Assembly: GCA_963974915.1 (NCBI GenBank)
Contig: CAXBES010000012.1
Coordinates: 62,001 to 126,000 of the forward strand
Length of the DNA: 64,000 nucleotides
Origin: CAXBES01 sp963974915
GTDB taxonomy: Bacteria; Bacteroidota; Bacteroidia; Flavobacteriales; Flavobacteriaceae
Reading direction: 5' to 3'
The notes beneath the pieces were generated by a model. The model did no database searches. It saw only the letters and a list, made by a program, of their open reading frames with translations, and had not been told where the DNA came from. Shown piece by piece: positions 17,957 to 26,355 of the stretch; within the stretch, counting starts at the first letter, position 1, and each line of letters opens with the position of its first letter. Both the position numbers and the translations under genes were made by a program.

Positions 17957-19177
17957 ATGAAAAAAAAAATAGTTTGGATTTGTCATTTTGCAAATGAAGA
18001 AATTAGATTAAAAGTAAATGGTAAGGATAACATTTTTGTTGCACCATGGATTTCAGATTTGATTGAGTTATTCAGAAATAAAGAAGATATCGAATTATCT
18101 ATTATTTCTCCTAACTACTTCACCAACACAAATGAATCGTTTAAGCTTGGAAAAATACAAGTCTATTTATTTAAGTATCGATTATCATTCTTCCCTCCAA
18201 AAGCATATAATTTATCAATAAATTATAAATTTTCAACGAGCTCAATTTTGAAAATTGTGGATGATATTAAACCGGATATTATTCATTTACATGGGTCTGA
18301 AAATCCACATTATGCTACGAGTGTAATCTCACTAATAGATAATTACCCTGTATTAGTTACATTACAAGGCTTTGTTAGTTTATCTTCTGTTCCAAAAAAT
18401 CCTATTAGTCGCTATATTCGTTGGAATAGAGTTAGAATAGAAAAAATAATTAATTCAAAGGCGCAGTATTTTACTATCGCTAATGAACAGGGCTTAGAAG
18501 AACTGAATAAGTTTAATACTAAAGCTAAAGTTTACAGGGATCATTATCCTACTACTAAACCAGACGTATCTTCGTCAGATTTTCCAAATAAGAAATATGA
18601 TATCGTTTTTTATGCCAAATTAAGTAAAAATAAGGGCGTTGAAGACTTAATAGCAGCTGTCAATATATTGAAAAAAGATCACCCTTCAATTAAAGCTATC
18701 ATAATTGGCGGCGGTAGTACTGAATATACAAATTATATTGAACAGCTAATAGAATCATTAGGTCTGGTTGATAATATTATATTGGCCGGTTTTCAGCCAA
18801 CGCAACAAGATGTTTTTTATTTAGCTGCCCAAGCCAAAGTGTATGTGCTGCCCTCTCATTTCGACGGAATTCCGGGATCCATAAGAGAAGCCATGTTTAT
18901 GAAAATTCCGGTAGTAGCTAATGCTGTGGGGGGAATTCCTACCTTTAATAGCGAAAAAGAGTGTATAGCCCTTGTAGAAAAGGGAAATATAAACGACTTA
19001 GTTCAAAAAATTCAATTAGTGTTAAGCGATGAGAATTATGCTCAACATTTAGTAAATAATGCCTACAATCTGATAACAGATAAATATGATAATGGTAAAA
19101 TTTACAGCAACATGATAAACATCTATAACAATATTTTACAAATTACAACGAAAAGTAACAATGAAGAATCAAATTGA
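17957..19177 (+). CDS. Family GT4 glycosyltransferase
   Basis: 406 residues, GT-B fold. The C-terminal donor-binding half shows VFYAKLSKNKGVEDLIAA (residue 218 on), AIIIGGGSTEY and VYVLPSHFDGIPGSIREAMF with the conserved GT4 Glu residues, then VVANAVGGIPTF. The N-terminal half includes DIIHLHGSENPHYA. It starts with a poly-Lys stretch (MKKKIVWICHFANEE). Its last 17 nt overlap the start of the nucleotidyltransferase gene. It is in the most AT-rich part of the locus. Linkage and donor unknown. Confidence 0.86.
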   Translation: MKKKIVWICHFANEEIRLKVNGKDNIFVAPWISDLIELFRNKEDIELSIISPNYFTNTNESFKLGKIQVYLFKYRLSFFPPKAYNLSINYKFSTSSILKIVDDIKPDIIHLHGSENPHYATSVISLIDNYPVLVTLQGFVSLSSVPKNPISRYIRWNRVRIEKIINSKAQYFTIANEQGLEELNKFNTKAKVYRDHYPTTKPDVSSSDFPNKKYDIVFYAKLSKNKGVEDLIAAVNILKKDHPSIKAIIIGGGSTEYTNYIEQLIESLGLVDNIILAGFQPTQQDVFYLAAQAKVYVLPSHFDGIPGSIREAMFMKIPVVANAVGGIPTFNSEKECIALVEKGNINDLVQKIQLVLSDENYAQHLVNNAYNLITDKYDNGKIYSNMINIYNNILQITTKSNNEESN

Positions 19178-20228
19178 TTTAACTACATCACTATTTATTA
19201 GTCTCAAGTTTTCCGTATTAGAAGCTCTTGAGAGGATGGATTCATCCAAACGAAAATTGCTGATCGTTCTAAAAGGTAAAACATTTTATGGTGTATTAAG
19301 TATTGGTGATATTCAAAGGGCAATTATTAATAAGTATCCATTAGATCAATCTATTAAGTCAATTTTGAGAGACCAAATTACTGTCTGCTATGACACGGAT
19401 GATACAGATGAAATAAAGCAAAAAATGCTCGAGCACAGAACCGAGTGTATGCCTATTTTAAACAAGGATAATGATCTGATAAATGTGTTGTTTTGGGACG
19501 ACATTTTTGGTTCAAAAGTGAAAAGAAAAAATGTGAAGCTGGATCTTCCGGTAATTATTATGGCAGGGGGGAAAGGTACTAGGTTACGTCCGTTGACAAA
19601 CATTTTTCCTAAACCGTTATTACCAATCAATGAAAAAACGATCATTGAAGATATTATGGATCGGTTCGTGGCTGTTGGTTGCAATGATTTTCATCTTTCA
19701 GTTAATTACAAAGCCGATACAATAAGAAATTATTTTAGTTTGCTGGATAACAAAGAGTACAACATAGATTATTTTGAAGAAGATAAGCCCTTAGGAACAG
19801 CGGGCTCCATGTTTCTCATTAAGGATAAGATCGATTCTACTTTTTTTGTTTCAAACTGTGATATTTTAATTGATCAGGACTTGGAAGAAATTTATAACTA
19901 TCATAAAGATAATAATAATGAAATCACTATAGTTTCGGCCATAAAGCGATATAAGATTCCTTATGGAACCATTCAAACAAAAGAGAATGGTATCTTGGAT
20001 AAGTTGGATGAAAAACCTGAACTTGTATTTCAAATCAACACAGGCATGTATATTTTGGAACCCGGTGTTTTAAAATATATTCCTGAAAATGAATTTTTTC
20101 ATATAACGCACCTAATTGAATTAATAAAAGAACAATCTGGTAATGTAGGCGTTTTTCCTATTGCTGAAAAGAGTTGGCAGGATATTGGTAATTGGGATGA
20201 CTATGGTAAAATATTGAAAAAACACTAG
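19161..20228 (+). CDS. CBS-domain sugar nucleotidyltransferase (PtmE-like)
   Basis: 355 residues: an N-terminal CBS pair (about 1-120) followed by a nucleotidyltransferase with MAGGKGTRLRPLTNIFPKPLLPI near residue 134 (quoted in two overlapping parts: GGKGTRLRPLTNIFPKPL) and metal/sugar motifs NCDILID and WQDIGNWDDY. This architecture matches Campylobacter PtmE, which makes GDP-glucosamine in the legionaminic acid pathway. With the LegB-like dehydratase at 10352 this hints at a GDP-linked hexosamine branch, but no NeuB/LegI synthase is present. It overlaps the preceding GT4 gene by 17 nt. Confidence 0.83.
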   Translation: MKNQIDLTTSLFISLKFSVLEALERMDSSKRKLLIVLKGKTFYGVLSIGDIQRAIINKYPLDQSIKSILRDQITVCYDTDDTDEIKQKMLEHRTECMPILNKDNDLINVLFWDDIFGSKVKRKNVKLDLPVIIMAGGKGTRLRPLTNIFPKPLLPINEKTIIEDIMDRFVAVGCNDFHLSVNYKADTIRNYFSLLDNKEYNIDYFEEDKPLGTAGSMFLIKDKIDSTFFVSNCDILIDQDLEEIYNYHKDNNNEITIVSAIKRYKIPYGTIQTKENGILDKLDEKPELVFQINTGMYILEPGVLKYIPENEFFHITHLIELIKEQSGNVGVFPIAEKSWQDIGNWDDYGKILKKH

Positions 20229-20257
20229 TTTTCGTTCACGATCAGACCCACGTTTGA

Positions 20258-21370
20258 ATGGTTAGAATCATTGTCATATTAATAATTGTACTAGCGGGAA
20301 TTTGGTTTTCCTTAGAATCGAACAAGAGTTCTTACGAGAGTAGGAGAAAATTTTATATTCGCTTTATAATTTTTATTTTAACGCTTCAATCCGGGTTGAG
20401 AAACTGGGCAGTAGGCTCAGATACATACCAGTACTATCGTAGATGGGAAGCGGTAAAAAGCACTTCATGGCAAGAAATTTTCGACTCTTTTTTCTCGGGT
20501 GCAGAAAAGGATCCCTTTTACAGCCTCTTTCAAAAAGTAATACAAATCTTTTCGGAACAATATCAAGTCTTTTTAATTGTAATTGCAATTATTTTTATGA
20601 CGGCTTTTGGGAGTTTTGTACTTAAAAATACAACACGTATTAGTCATGCCGTATTAGCCTTTATTATCTATATGGGGTATTATTACGGGTTCTTCTCAAT
20701 AACCGGGTTGCGACAAACGTTGGCCACCGCATTTCTCTTATGGAGTTATGAATATGTAAAGAAAGAGAAGATTGTACCCTTTATAACCCTCGTTGTTTGT
20801 GGTTCTTTATTTCATATAACAGCGTTAGTCTTTTTACCATTATACTTTATTGCGAAAATAAAACGACCTGAGTTCGTATTCGGTTCGGCTATTTTAGGTT
20901 TTCCTTTTTTTATGATTTTTAAGAATGAACTTGCTGTACTTTTCCTTAAATATAGTACACTAGAGGATCGATTTGCAGCCTTTGCCGAACAATATCATAG
21001 GGGTGGGTCGTTAATTTTAACAACCTTTCAAGTACTACTTGCTATTTATGCTTTGATAATTATTAAAAAAGTTATTGCATTAGAGCCTAAAACGTACAAA
21101 ATGTATAATACCTTTGCGGTCGCATTGTTCTTTCTACCATTGCAATGGGTAAATCCGAGTGCAGGAAGGATAGCCCAATATTTTGCATTAATAATTATGG
21201 TGTGGATACCGTTCCTTATTGATGCTACAGCCTATGGGTCTGAGAAAGTGAGAAAAGTTTTATATGCAATGGCTATAATTGGGTTCTTTTTTATTACCCT
21301 CTTTGCTATTGAAAGTATTGATGAGTATAAATTCTTCTGGCAAGAAATGGCGATGCCACGAGAAGAATAG
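20258..21370 (+). CDS. EpsG-like membrane protein (Wzy candidate 2)
   Basis: 370 residues with about 9-10 hydrophobic segments. SGLRNWAVGSDTYQYYRRW near residue 45 and FFSITGLRQTLATAFLLWS near residue 148 are the EpsG/Wzy signatures. The family polymerises exopolysaccharide or O-antigen repeat units in the inner membrane. It is the second polymerase candidate; the other (5738) is of the Wzy_C/ligase type. It precedes the capE-capF-capG block by 31 bp. One may be the polymerase and the other a ligase. Confidence 0.8.
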   Translation: MVRIIVILIIVLAGIWFSLESNKSSYESRRKFYIRFIIFILTLQSGLRNWAVGSDTYQYYRRWEAVKSTSWQEIFDSFFSGAEKDPFYSLFQKVIQIFSEQYQVFLIVIAIIFMTAFGSFVLKNTTRISHAVLAFIIYMGYYYGFFSITGLRQTLATAFLLWSYEYVKKEKIVPFITLVVCGSLFHITALVFLPLYFIAKIKRPEFVFGSAILGFPFFMIFKNELAVLFLKYSTLEDRFAAFAEQYHRGGSLILTTFQVLLAIYALIIIKKVIALEPKTYKMYNTFAVALFFLPLQWVNPSAGRIAQYFALIIMVWIPFLIDATAYGSEKVRKVLYAMAIIGFFFITLFAIESIDEYKFFWQEMAMPREE

Positions 21371-21401
21371 ACATCGATTAACTATAAATTAAGAGATAGA
21401 T

Positions 21402-22433
21402 ATGTTGAAGAATAAAACATTATTAATCACTGGAGGTACAGGTTCATTTGGGAATGCTGTTCTCCAAAGATTTTTGCATACAGATCACTTTAAAGAGATT
21501 CGGATATTTTCTCGTGACGAGAAAAAGCAAGACGATATGCGAAATCAGCTTAAAAATGATAAGCTAAAATTCTATATCGGTGATGTTCGAAACTATGATA
21601 GTATAGAGAGAGCCACCCGGGGTGTGGATTATATATTTCACGCCGCCGCTCTTAAACAAGTGCCATCCTGCGAATTTTTTCCTTTGGAAGCAACCAGAAC
21701 CAATGTTCTGGGCACCCAAAATGTTATCGACGCAGCTGCTTATAACAAAGTAAAGAAGATTATTTGTTTGAGCACCGATAAGGCCGCTTATCCAATTAAT
21801 GCCATGGGAATCTCCAAGGCACTAATGGAAAAAGTTGCGGTAGCAGCCTCCAGAAATAATCCGGACACAACAGTCTGTCTTACCCGATACGGAAATGTTA
21901 TGGCATCGCGGGGGTCGGTTATTCCATTATTTCTGAAACAAATTCAGGAAAAGAAACCTATTACCATCACCGATCCTAAGATGACACGTTTCCTAATGTC
22001 TCTGGAAGAGGCCGTAGAACTCGTGCTATTTGCTTTTGAAAATGGAAATCCGGGAGATCTATTCGTGAATAAAGCGCCTGCAGGAACTATTGGTGATCTG
22101 GCAGAGGCTCTGAAGCAAATGTGCAAAGCAGATAATGAAATTAAGATCATAGGAACTCGCCACGGGGAGAAGTTGTTTGAAACCTTGTGTACCCGCGAAG
22201 AAATGATTAAAGCTGAAGATATGGGCGATTTTTACCGTATTCCGGCAGACAACCGAGACCTTAATTATGCGCAGTACTTTTCGGAAGGAGAAGAAGGAAT
22301 GTCGGAAATTGAAGATTACAACTCCCACAACACACAACAAGAAGACGTGGAAGGTATGAAGAAATTGCTTGCTAAATTACCGTTGATCAGGAAAGAAGTA
22401 TTTGGTGAAGATATGTTACAGATGCCAAATTAA
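21402..22433 (+). CDS. capE: UDP-GlcNAc 4,6-dehydratase/5-epimerase CapE (FnlA)
   Basis: First enzyme of UDP-N-acetyl-L-fucosamine synthesis. 343-residue SDR: ITGGTGSFGNAVL at the N-terminus, HAAALKQVPSCEF, STDKAAYPINAMGISK with the MxxxK variant, and RYGNVMASRGSVIPLFLKQI, all typical of CapE/FnlA. The C-terminus (RKEVFGEDMLQMPN) is of normal length. The order capE, a WxcM-like gene, capF, capG on one strand with gaps of about 15-30 bp fits one operon. Confidence 0.92.
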   Translation: MLKNKTLLITGGTGSFGNAVLQRFLHTDHFKEIRIFSRDEKKQDDMRNQLKNDKLKFYIGDVRNYDSIERATRGVDYIFHAAALKQVPSCEFFPLEATRTNVLGTQNVIDAAAYNKVKKIICLSTDKAAYPINAMGISKALMEKVAVAASRNNPDTTVCLTRYGNVMASRGSVIPLFLKQIQEKKPITITDPKMTRFLMSLEEAVELVLFAFENGNPGDLFVNKAPAGTIGDLAEALKQMCKADNEIKIIGTRHGEKLFETLCTREEMIKAEDMGDFYRIPADNRDLNYAQYFSEGEEGMSEIEDYNSHNTQQEDVEGMKKLLAKLPLIRKEVFGEDMLQMPN

Positions 22434-22448
22434 AGTAATTGTTTCGGA

Positions 22449-22874
22449 ATGAATATACCAAAATTAATAGAAGGAGGAACTCATAAAGACCAAAGAGGTG
22501 AAATCTGCTTCAATAATTCGTTCGATGGCTCTCAAATTAAACGAATCTACAGCATAACGAACTCCGATACAAAATTAAAAAGAGAATGGCAAGGGCATAA
22601 AATTGAACAACGATGGTTCTCTGTGGTAGCAGGATCTTTCAGAATAAAAGTTATAGCTATCGATAATTGGGAAGCTCCAACGAGAGATCTGGAGCAAAAA
22701 GTTTATTTAGTTTCAGAAGAAAAACTAGACATTTTACATCTGCCTTCTGGTTATGTTAGTAGTATTCAAGCGTTAAAACCTAACTCGAAATTATTGGTAA
22801 TGGCAGATTATATGATTAATGAAATAGAGGACGAATACCGTTACGAAACGGGATATTTTACGCAGGAGGATTGA
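22449..22874 (+). CDS. WxcM/FdtA-like sugar cupin
   Basis: 141 residues, a single cupin-like fold: RGEICFNNSFDGSQIKRIYS, then GHKIEQRWFSVVAGSFRIKV and LPSGYVSSIQAL. The family includes dTDP-sugar 3,4-ketoisomerases and dTDP-4-dehydrorhamnose 3,5-epimerase relatives. The FdtA motif with His pair is not obvious here, so the activity is uncertain. It sits between capE and capF, where it might help epimerise the CapE product or have a separate role with the dTDP-ketosugar from RmlB. Confidence 0.72.
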   Translation: MNIPKLIEGGTHKDQRGEICFNNSFDGSQIKRIYSITNSDTKLKREWQGHKIEQRWFSVVAGSFRIKVIAIDNWEAPTRDLEQKVYLVSEEKLDILHLPSGYVSSIQALKPNSKLLVMADYMINEIEDEYRYETGYFTQED

Positions 22875-22901
22875 AAAATATTGGAATAGAATTAATATAG
22901 T

Positions 22902-24020
22902 ATGCTAAAAGTTGGAATAACAGGACAAAAAGGATTCGTAGGGACGCATTTATACAATACCTTAGGGCTACAACCCGATAAATACGAGCGAGTATCATTT
23001 GAAAAGAATTATTTTGACAAACCGGAGGCTTTAGACCAGTTTGTTGCCAAATGTGATGTAATTGTACATCTGGCGGCAATGAACAGACATAACGACCCTG
23101 AAGTTATATACAATACCAATACGAACCTCGTAAAAAAATTGATTGCTTCAATGGAGCGCACCAAAAGTACCCCCCATGTGCTTTTTTCGTCGTCTTCGCA
23201 GGAAGAACGAGATAACCTCTATGGGAAGTCGAAAAAAGAGGGGAGAGAGCTTCTTACGAGTTGGGCTCAGAAAAATAATGCAATATTTACCGGCATGGTG
23301 ATTCCAAATGTTTTTGGACCCTTCGGACATCCTTATTACAACTCGGTGGTCGCGACCTTCGCCCATCAGGTGGCTAACAACGAAACTCCTAAAATAGATG
23401 TTGACGGCGACTTGAAATTGATCTATGTTGCCGATTTGGTTTCAGAAATTATAGATAAAATTGACAATAAAATAAACGAAGCGCAATGTATTGTTAAGCA
23501 TACTTCGGAAGCAAAAGTTTCTGAAATTCTAGCCCTTCTGAAAAAGTACCGAAAAGTATATCAGGAGGGAGGAGAAATTCCTGAAATTACAAGTACTTTC
23601 CAGCTAAATCTGTTTAACACATATAGATGTTATATGGACATAGAGAACTACTTTCCGGTGAAATTTACCCAACATACCGATCCTCGTGGTAGCTTTGTTG
23701 AGATCATAAGGTTAGGAGTTGGCGGACAAGTCTCGTTTTCAACGACGGTACCCGGAATTACACGTGGAAATCATTATCACACGAGAAAAATAGAACGATT
23801 TGCAGTCATAAAAGGAAAAGCCTTAATTCAATTGCGACGTATTGGTACAAATGAAGTCTTCAATTTTGTTTTAGACGGTGAGCAACCGGCTTATGTAGAC
23901 ATGCCTATATGGTACACTCATAATATAAAGAATATAGGAGATGAGGTTTTATATACGAACTTCTGGATCAATGAGCCGTACAACGAAGAAGACGCTGACA
24001 CCTATTTTGAAAATGTTTAA
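22902..24020 (+). CDS. capF: CapF (FnlB): C4-reductase/C3-epimerase for UDP-L-FucNAc
   Basis: Bifunctional enzyme, second step of UDP-L-FucNAc synthesis. N-terminal SDR reductase (VGITGQKGFVGTHLYN; HLAAMNRHNDPEVIY; YGKSKKEGREL with YxxxK) and C-terminal cupin epimerase (about 250-372) with RGNHYHTRKIERFAVIKGKA, where the His residues bind metal. 372 residues, the usual length. It follows the WxcM-like gene and precedes capG by 18 bp. Confidence 0.93.
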   Translation: MLKVGITGQKGFVGTHLYNTLGLQPDKYERVSFEKNYFDKPEALDQFVAKCDVIVHLAAMNRHNDPEVIYNTNTNLVKKLIASMERTKSTPHVLFSSSSQEERDNLYGKSKKEGRELLTSWAQKNNAIFTGMVIPNVFGPFGHPYYNSVVATFAHQVANNETPKIDVDGDLKLIYVADLVSEIIDKIDNKINEAQCIVKHTSEAKVSEILALLKKYRKVYQEGGEIPEITSTFQLNLFNTYRCYMDIENYFPVKFTQHTDPRGSFVEIIRLGVGGQVSFSTTVPGITRGNHYHTRKIERFAVIKGKALIQLRRIGTNEVFNFVLDGEQPAYVDMPIWYTHNIKNIGDEVLYTNFWINEPYNEEDADTYFENV

Positions 24021-24038
24021 GGCACTTAAAATATAGAT

Positions 24039-25172
24039 ATGAAGAAACTAAAAGTTATGACGGTTGTTGGAACCCGTCCCGAAATTATCAGACTTTCGAG
24101 AACTTTAGATGCATTAGATGCTTCGGAAGCGATCGAGCATATGCTGGTGCATACCGGTCAGAACTACGATTACGAACTCAATCAGATATTTTTTGACGAT
24201 CTTGAAATAAGAAAACCGGATCATTTCCTGGAAGCTGCCGGCACGACGGCAACCGAAACTATTGGAAATATCTTAATTAAGATCGATCCATTGCTGGAAG
24301 ACTTGAAACCCGATGCATTTTTGGTTTTAGGAGATACCAATAGCTGTTTGTGTGCAATTCCTGCAAAAAAGCGACATATACCTATTTTTCATATGGAAGC
24401 GGGGAATCGCTGTTTCGACCAAAGAGTGCCGGAAGAGACTAACCGAAAGATCGTAGATCATACAAGTGATATTAATTGTACCTATAGCGATATAGCGCGA
24501 GAGTATTTACTGCGAGAAGGTTTGCCGGCAGACAGAGTTATAAAAACCGGTTCTCCCATGTTCGAGGTTTTAAATCATTATTTGCCAAAGATCGAATCTT
24601 CAGATGTGCTGACTCGCCTGAAATTAACTGCCCAAGAATACTTTGTTGTATCTGCACACAGAGAAGAAAATATTAGTAGCGAGAAGAACTTTCAGAACCT
24701 AATGGAAAGTTTAAATCTTATTGCTGAAAAATACAAATATCCAATCATTGTTAGTACGCATCCGCGTACTCGAAACATGATAGAAAAGAAAAAGATAACA
24801 ATGAGGCCGGAAGTTCAATTTTTGAAACCTCTTGGGTTTAATGATTACAACGCATTGCAGTTGCATAGTTATGCTGTGCTATCTGATAGTGGTACAATTT
24901 CGGAAGAATCTTCAATCTTAAACTTCCCTGCACTAAATATTCGTGAAGCACATGAGAGACCGGAAGCCATGGAAGAAGCTTCTGTGATGATGGTAGGTCT
25001 ATCTCCTCAACGCATTATGCAGGGATTAGTTCAGCTTCAAACTCAGAAAAGAGGTAGTGAAAGAAATTTTAGACGCGTGGCAGATTATTCTATGCCCAAT
25101 GTAAGTGAGAAAATGGTACGGATCATTTTAAGCTATACAGATTATATTAAAAGGGTTGTTTGGAGTGAGTAA
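24039..25172 (+). CDS. capG: CapG (FnlC): UDP-N-acetyl sugar 2-epimerase, WecB-like
   Basis: Third step, giving UDP-N-acetyl-L-fucosamine by C2 epimerisation. 377 residues, GT-B-like epimerase fold: TVVGTRPEIIRLSR, HTGQNYDYELNQIFF, GDTNSCL, HMEAGNRCFDQRVPEETNR, VSAHREENI and SDSGTISEESS are all intact. A general WecB (UDP-ManNAc) function is excluded mainly by context, right after capE and capF. The following glycosyltransferase gene starts inside its last codons. Confidence 0.92.
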   Translation: MKKLKVMTVVGTRPEIIRLSRTLDALDASEAIEHMLVHTGQNYDYELNQIFFDDLEIRKPDHFLEAAGTTATETIGNILIKIDPLLEDLKPDAFLVLGDTNSCLCAIPAKKRHIPIFHMEAGNRCFDQRVPEETNRKIVDHTSDINCTYSDIAREYLLREGLPADRVIKTGSPMFEVLNHYLPKIESSDVLTRLKLTAQEYFVVSAHREENISSEKNFQNLMESLNLIAEKYKYPIIVSTHPRTRNMIEKKKITMRPEVQFLKPLGFNDYNALQLHSYAVLSDSGTISEESSILNFPALNIREAHERPEAMEEASVMMVGLSPQRIMQGLVQLQTQKRGSERNFRRVADYSMPNVSEKMVRIILSYTDYIKRVVWSE

Positions 25173-26346
25173 GGGCACGATACTATATATAGGAGGGTTT
25201 GAATTACCGGACAAGAATGCCGCTGCGCAACGAGTAATTTCCAATGGAAAGTTGCTCAGAGAACTTGGGTATTTTGTCGTGTATTGTGGTATGAACAAAG
25301 AGGAGAAACGCGAACCAAATAATGCTAGGAAATCGTATTTTGGTTTTGAAAGTTATTCTCTCAATTATCCAAACTCTACCTTTCAATGGTTTAAATATAT
25401 CAATGAATTTAAGTACTATTTAAAAATTATAAAAAAGTACCCCGATCTTAAGGCGATTATATGTTATAACTTACCTTCCGGTTCTTTATATCGCTTAAAA
25501 AGGTACGGAAAGAAGAAGAGGATAAAAATTATTTCCGATTGTACCGAATGGTATGAAGCACCCAAAGAAGGTAGTATACTAAGTAGAAATGTTAAACGTC
25601 TCGATATATTCTTAAGAATGAGAAGACTTCATTTTGCAATGGACGGAATTATTTCAATAAGTGAGTTATTACATAGATATTATTCTGCAAACAATCAGAA
25701 AACAATAAAAGTTCCTCCCTTAGTTGATAGTAGTGATCCAAAATGGAAAAATGAATTAAGGATTGAGCGCAGACCGGTGCATTTGGTTTATTCGGGCTCT
25801 CCTTTCTCTATAACAAGTAAATCCAGTGTAAAAGACCGATTAGATCTTATAATTGAGGCATTGTATGCTCTAAAACTAGAAGGTGTTTCTTTTTTTATGA
25901 ATATTGTAGGATTGCAAAAGGAGAGTTTTCTTGAAGTTTACCCTGAGATGACTGTTATGATCTCTGGGCTTGAGAATTGTATCATATTTCATGGAAGAGT
26001 GCCGCACGAAACTTCCATTAATTTATTGAAATCCAGTGATTTTTCGATTTTTGTTCGAGATGAAAATATAGTCACCAAGGCTGGGTTTCCTACTAAATTC
26101 GTTGAATCCATTAGTTGTGGAATACCTGTACTTACAAATAAAAACAGTAACATTCAAGATTATTTAGTAGAGGGTCAAAACGGTTTTTGGGTTTCTACTG
26201 AAAGTCCCGGGGCACTAAAGGAGTCTATGCAAGTTGCTTTGTCACAATCGTCTGAAAGTATTTTGGAACTTAAAAAGAATTGTAAAAATGCCTTAACATT
26301 CGATTATCACAATTTTACTGAAGAATTTGTGTATTTGTTGGAATAA
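25165..26346 (+). CDS. Glycosyltransferase, GT4-like
   Basis: About 393 residues, GT-B fold. The start GTILYIGGFELPDKNAAAQR resembles FnlC-linked glycosyltransferases. The C-terminal half has VHLVYSGSPFSITSKSSVKD, IIFHGRVPHETSINLLKSSDF and the donor site GFPTKFVESISCGIPVLTN. I prefer GTG 25165 (MSKGTILY) over TTG 25156; both lie inside capG, so the genes overlap by 8 nt. As the gene directly after capG it is the best candidate for the L-FucNAc transferase (inference). Confidence 0.82.
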   Translation: MSKGTILYIGGFELPDKNAAAQRVISNGKLLRELGYFVVYCGMNKEEKREPNNARKSYFGFESYSLNYPNSTFQWFKYINEFKYYLKIIKKYPDLKAIICYNLPSGSLYRLKRYGKKKRIKIISDCTEWYEAPKEGSILSRNVKRLDIFLRMRRLHFAMDGIISISELLHRYYSANNQKTIKVPPLVDSSDPKWKNELRIERRPVHLVYSGSPFSITSKSSVKDRLDLIIEALYALKLEGVSFFMNIVGLQKESFLEVYPEMTVMISGLENCIIFHGRVPHETSINLLKSSDFSIFVRDENIVTKAGFPTKFVESISCGIPVLTNKNSNIQDYLVEGQNGFWVSTESPGALKESMQVALSQSSESILELKKNCKNALTFDYHNFTEEFVYLLE

Positions 26347-26355
26347 ATAGTACTA

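Noticed and set aside
10352..20228. A complete legionaminic or pseudaminic acid pathway
   Set aside because: No NeuB/LegI-type synthase, hydrolysing epimerase or CMP-transferase could be found; the DegT protein at 14045 does not start like LegC.
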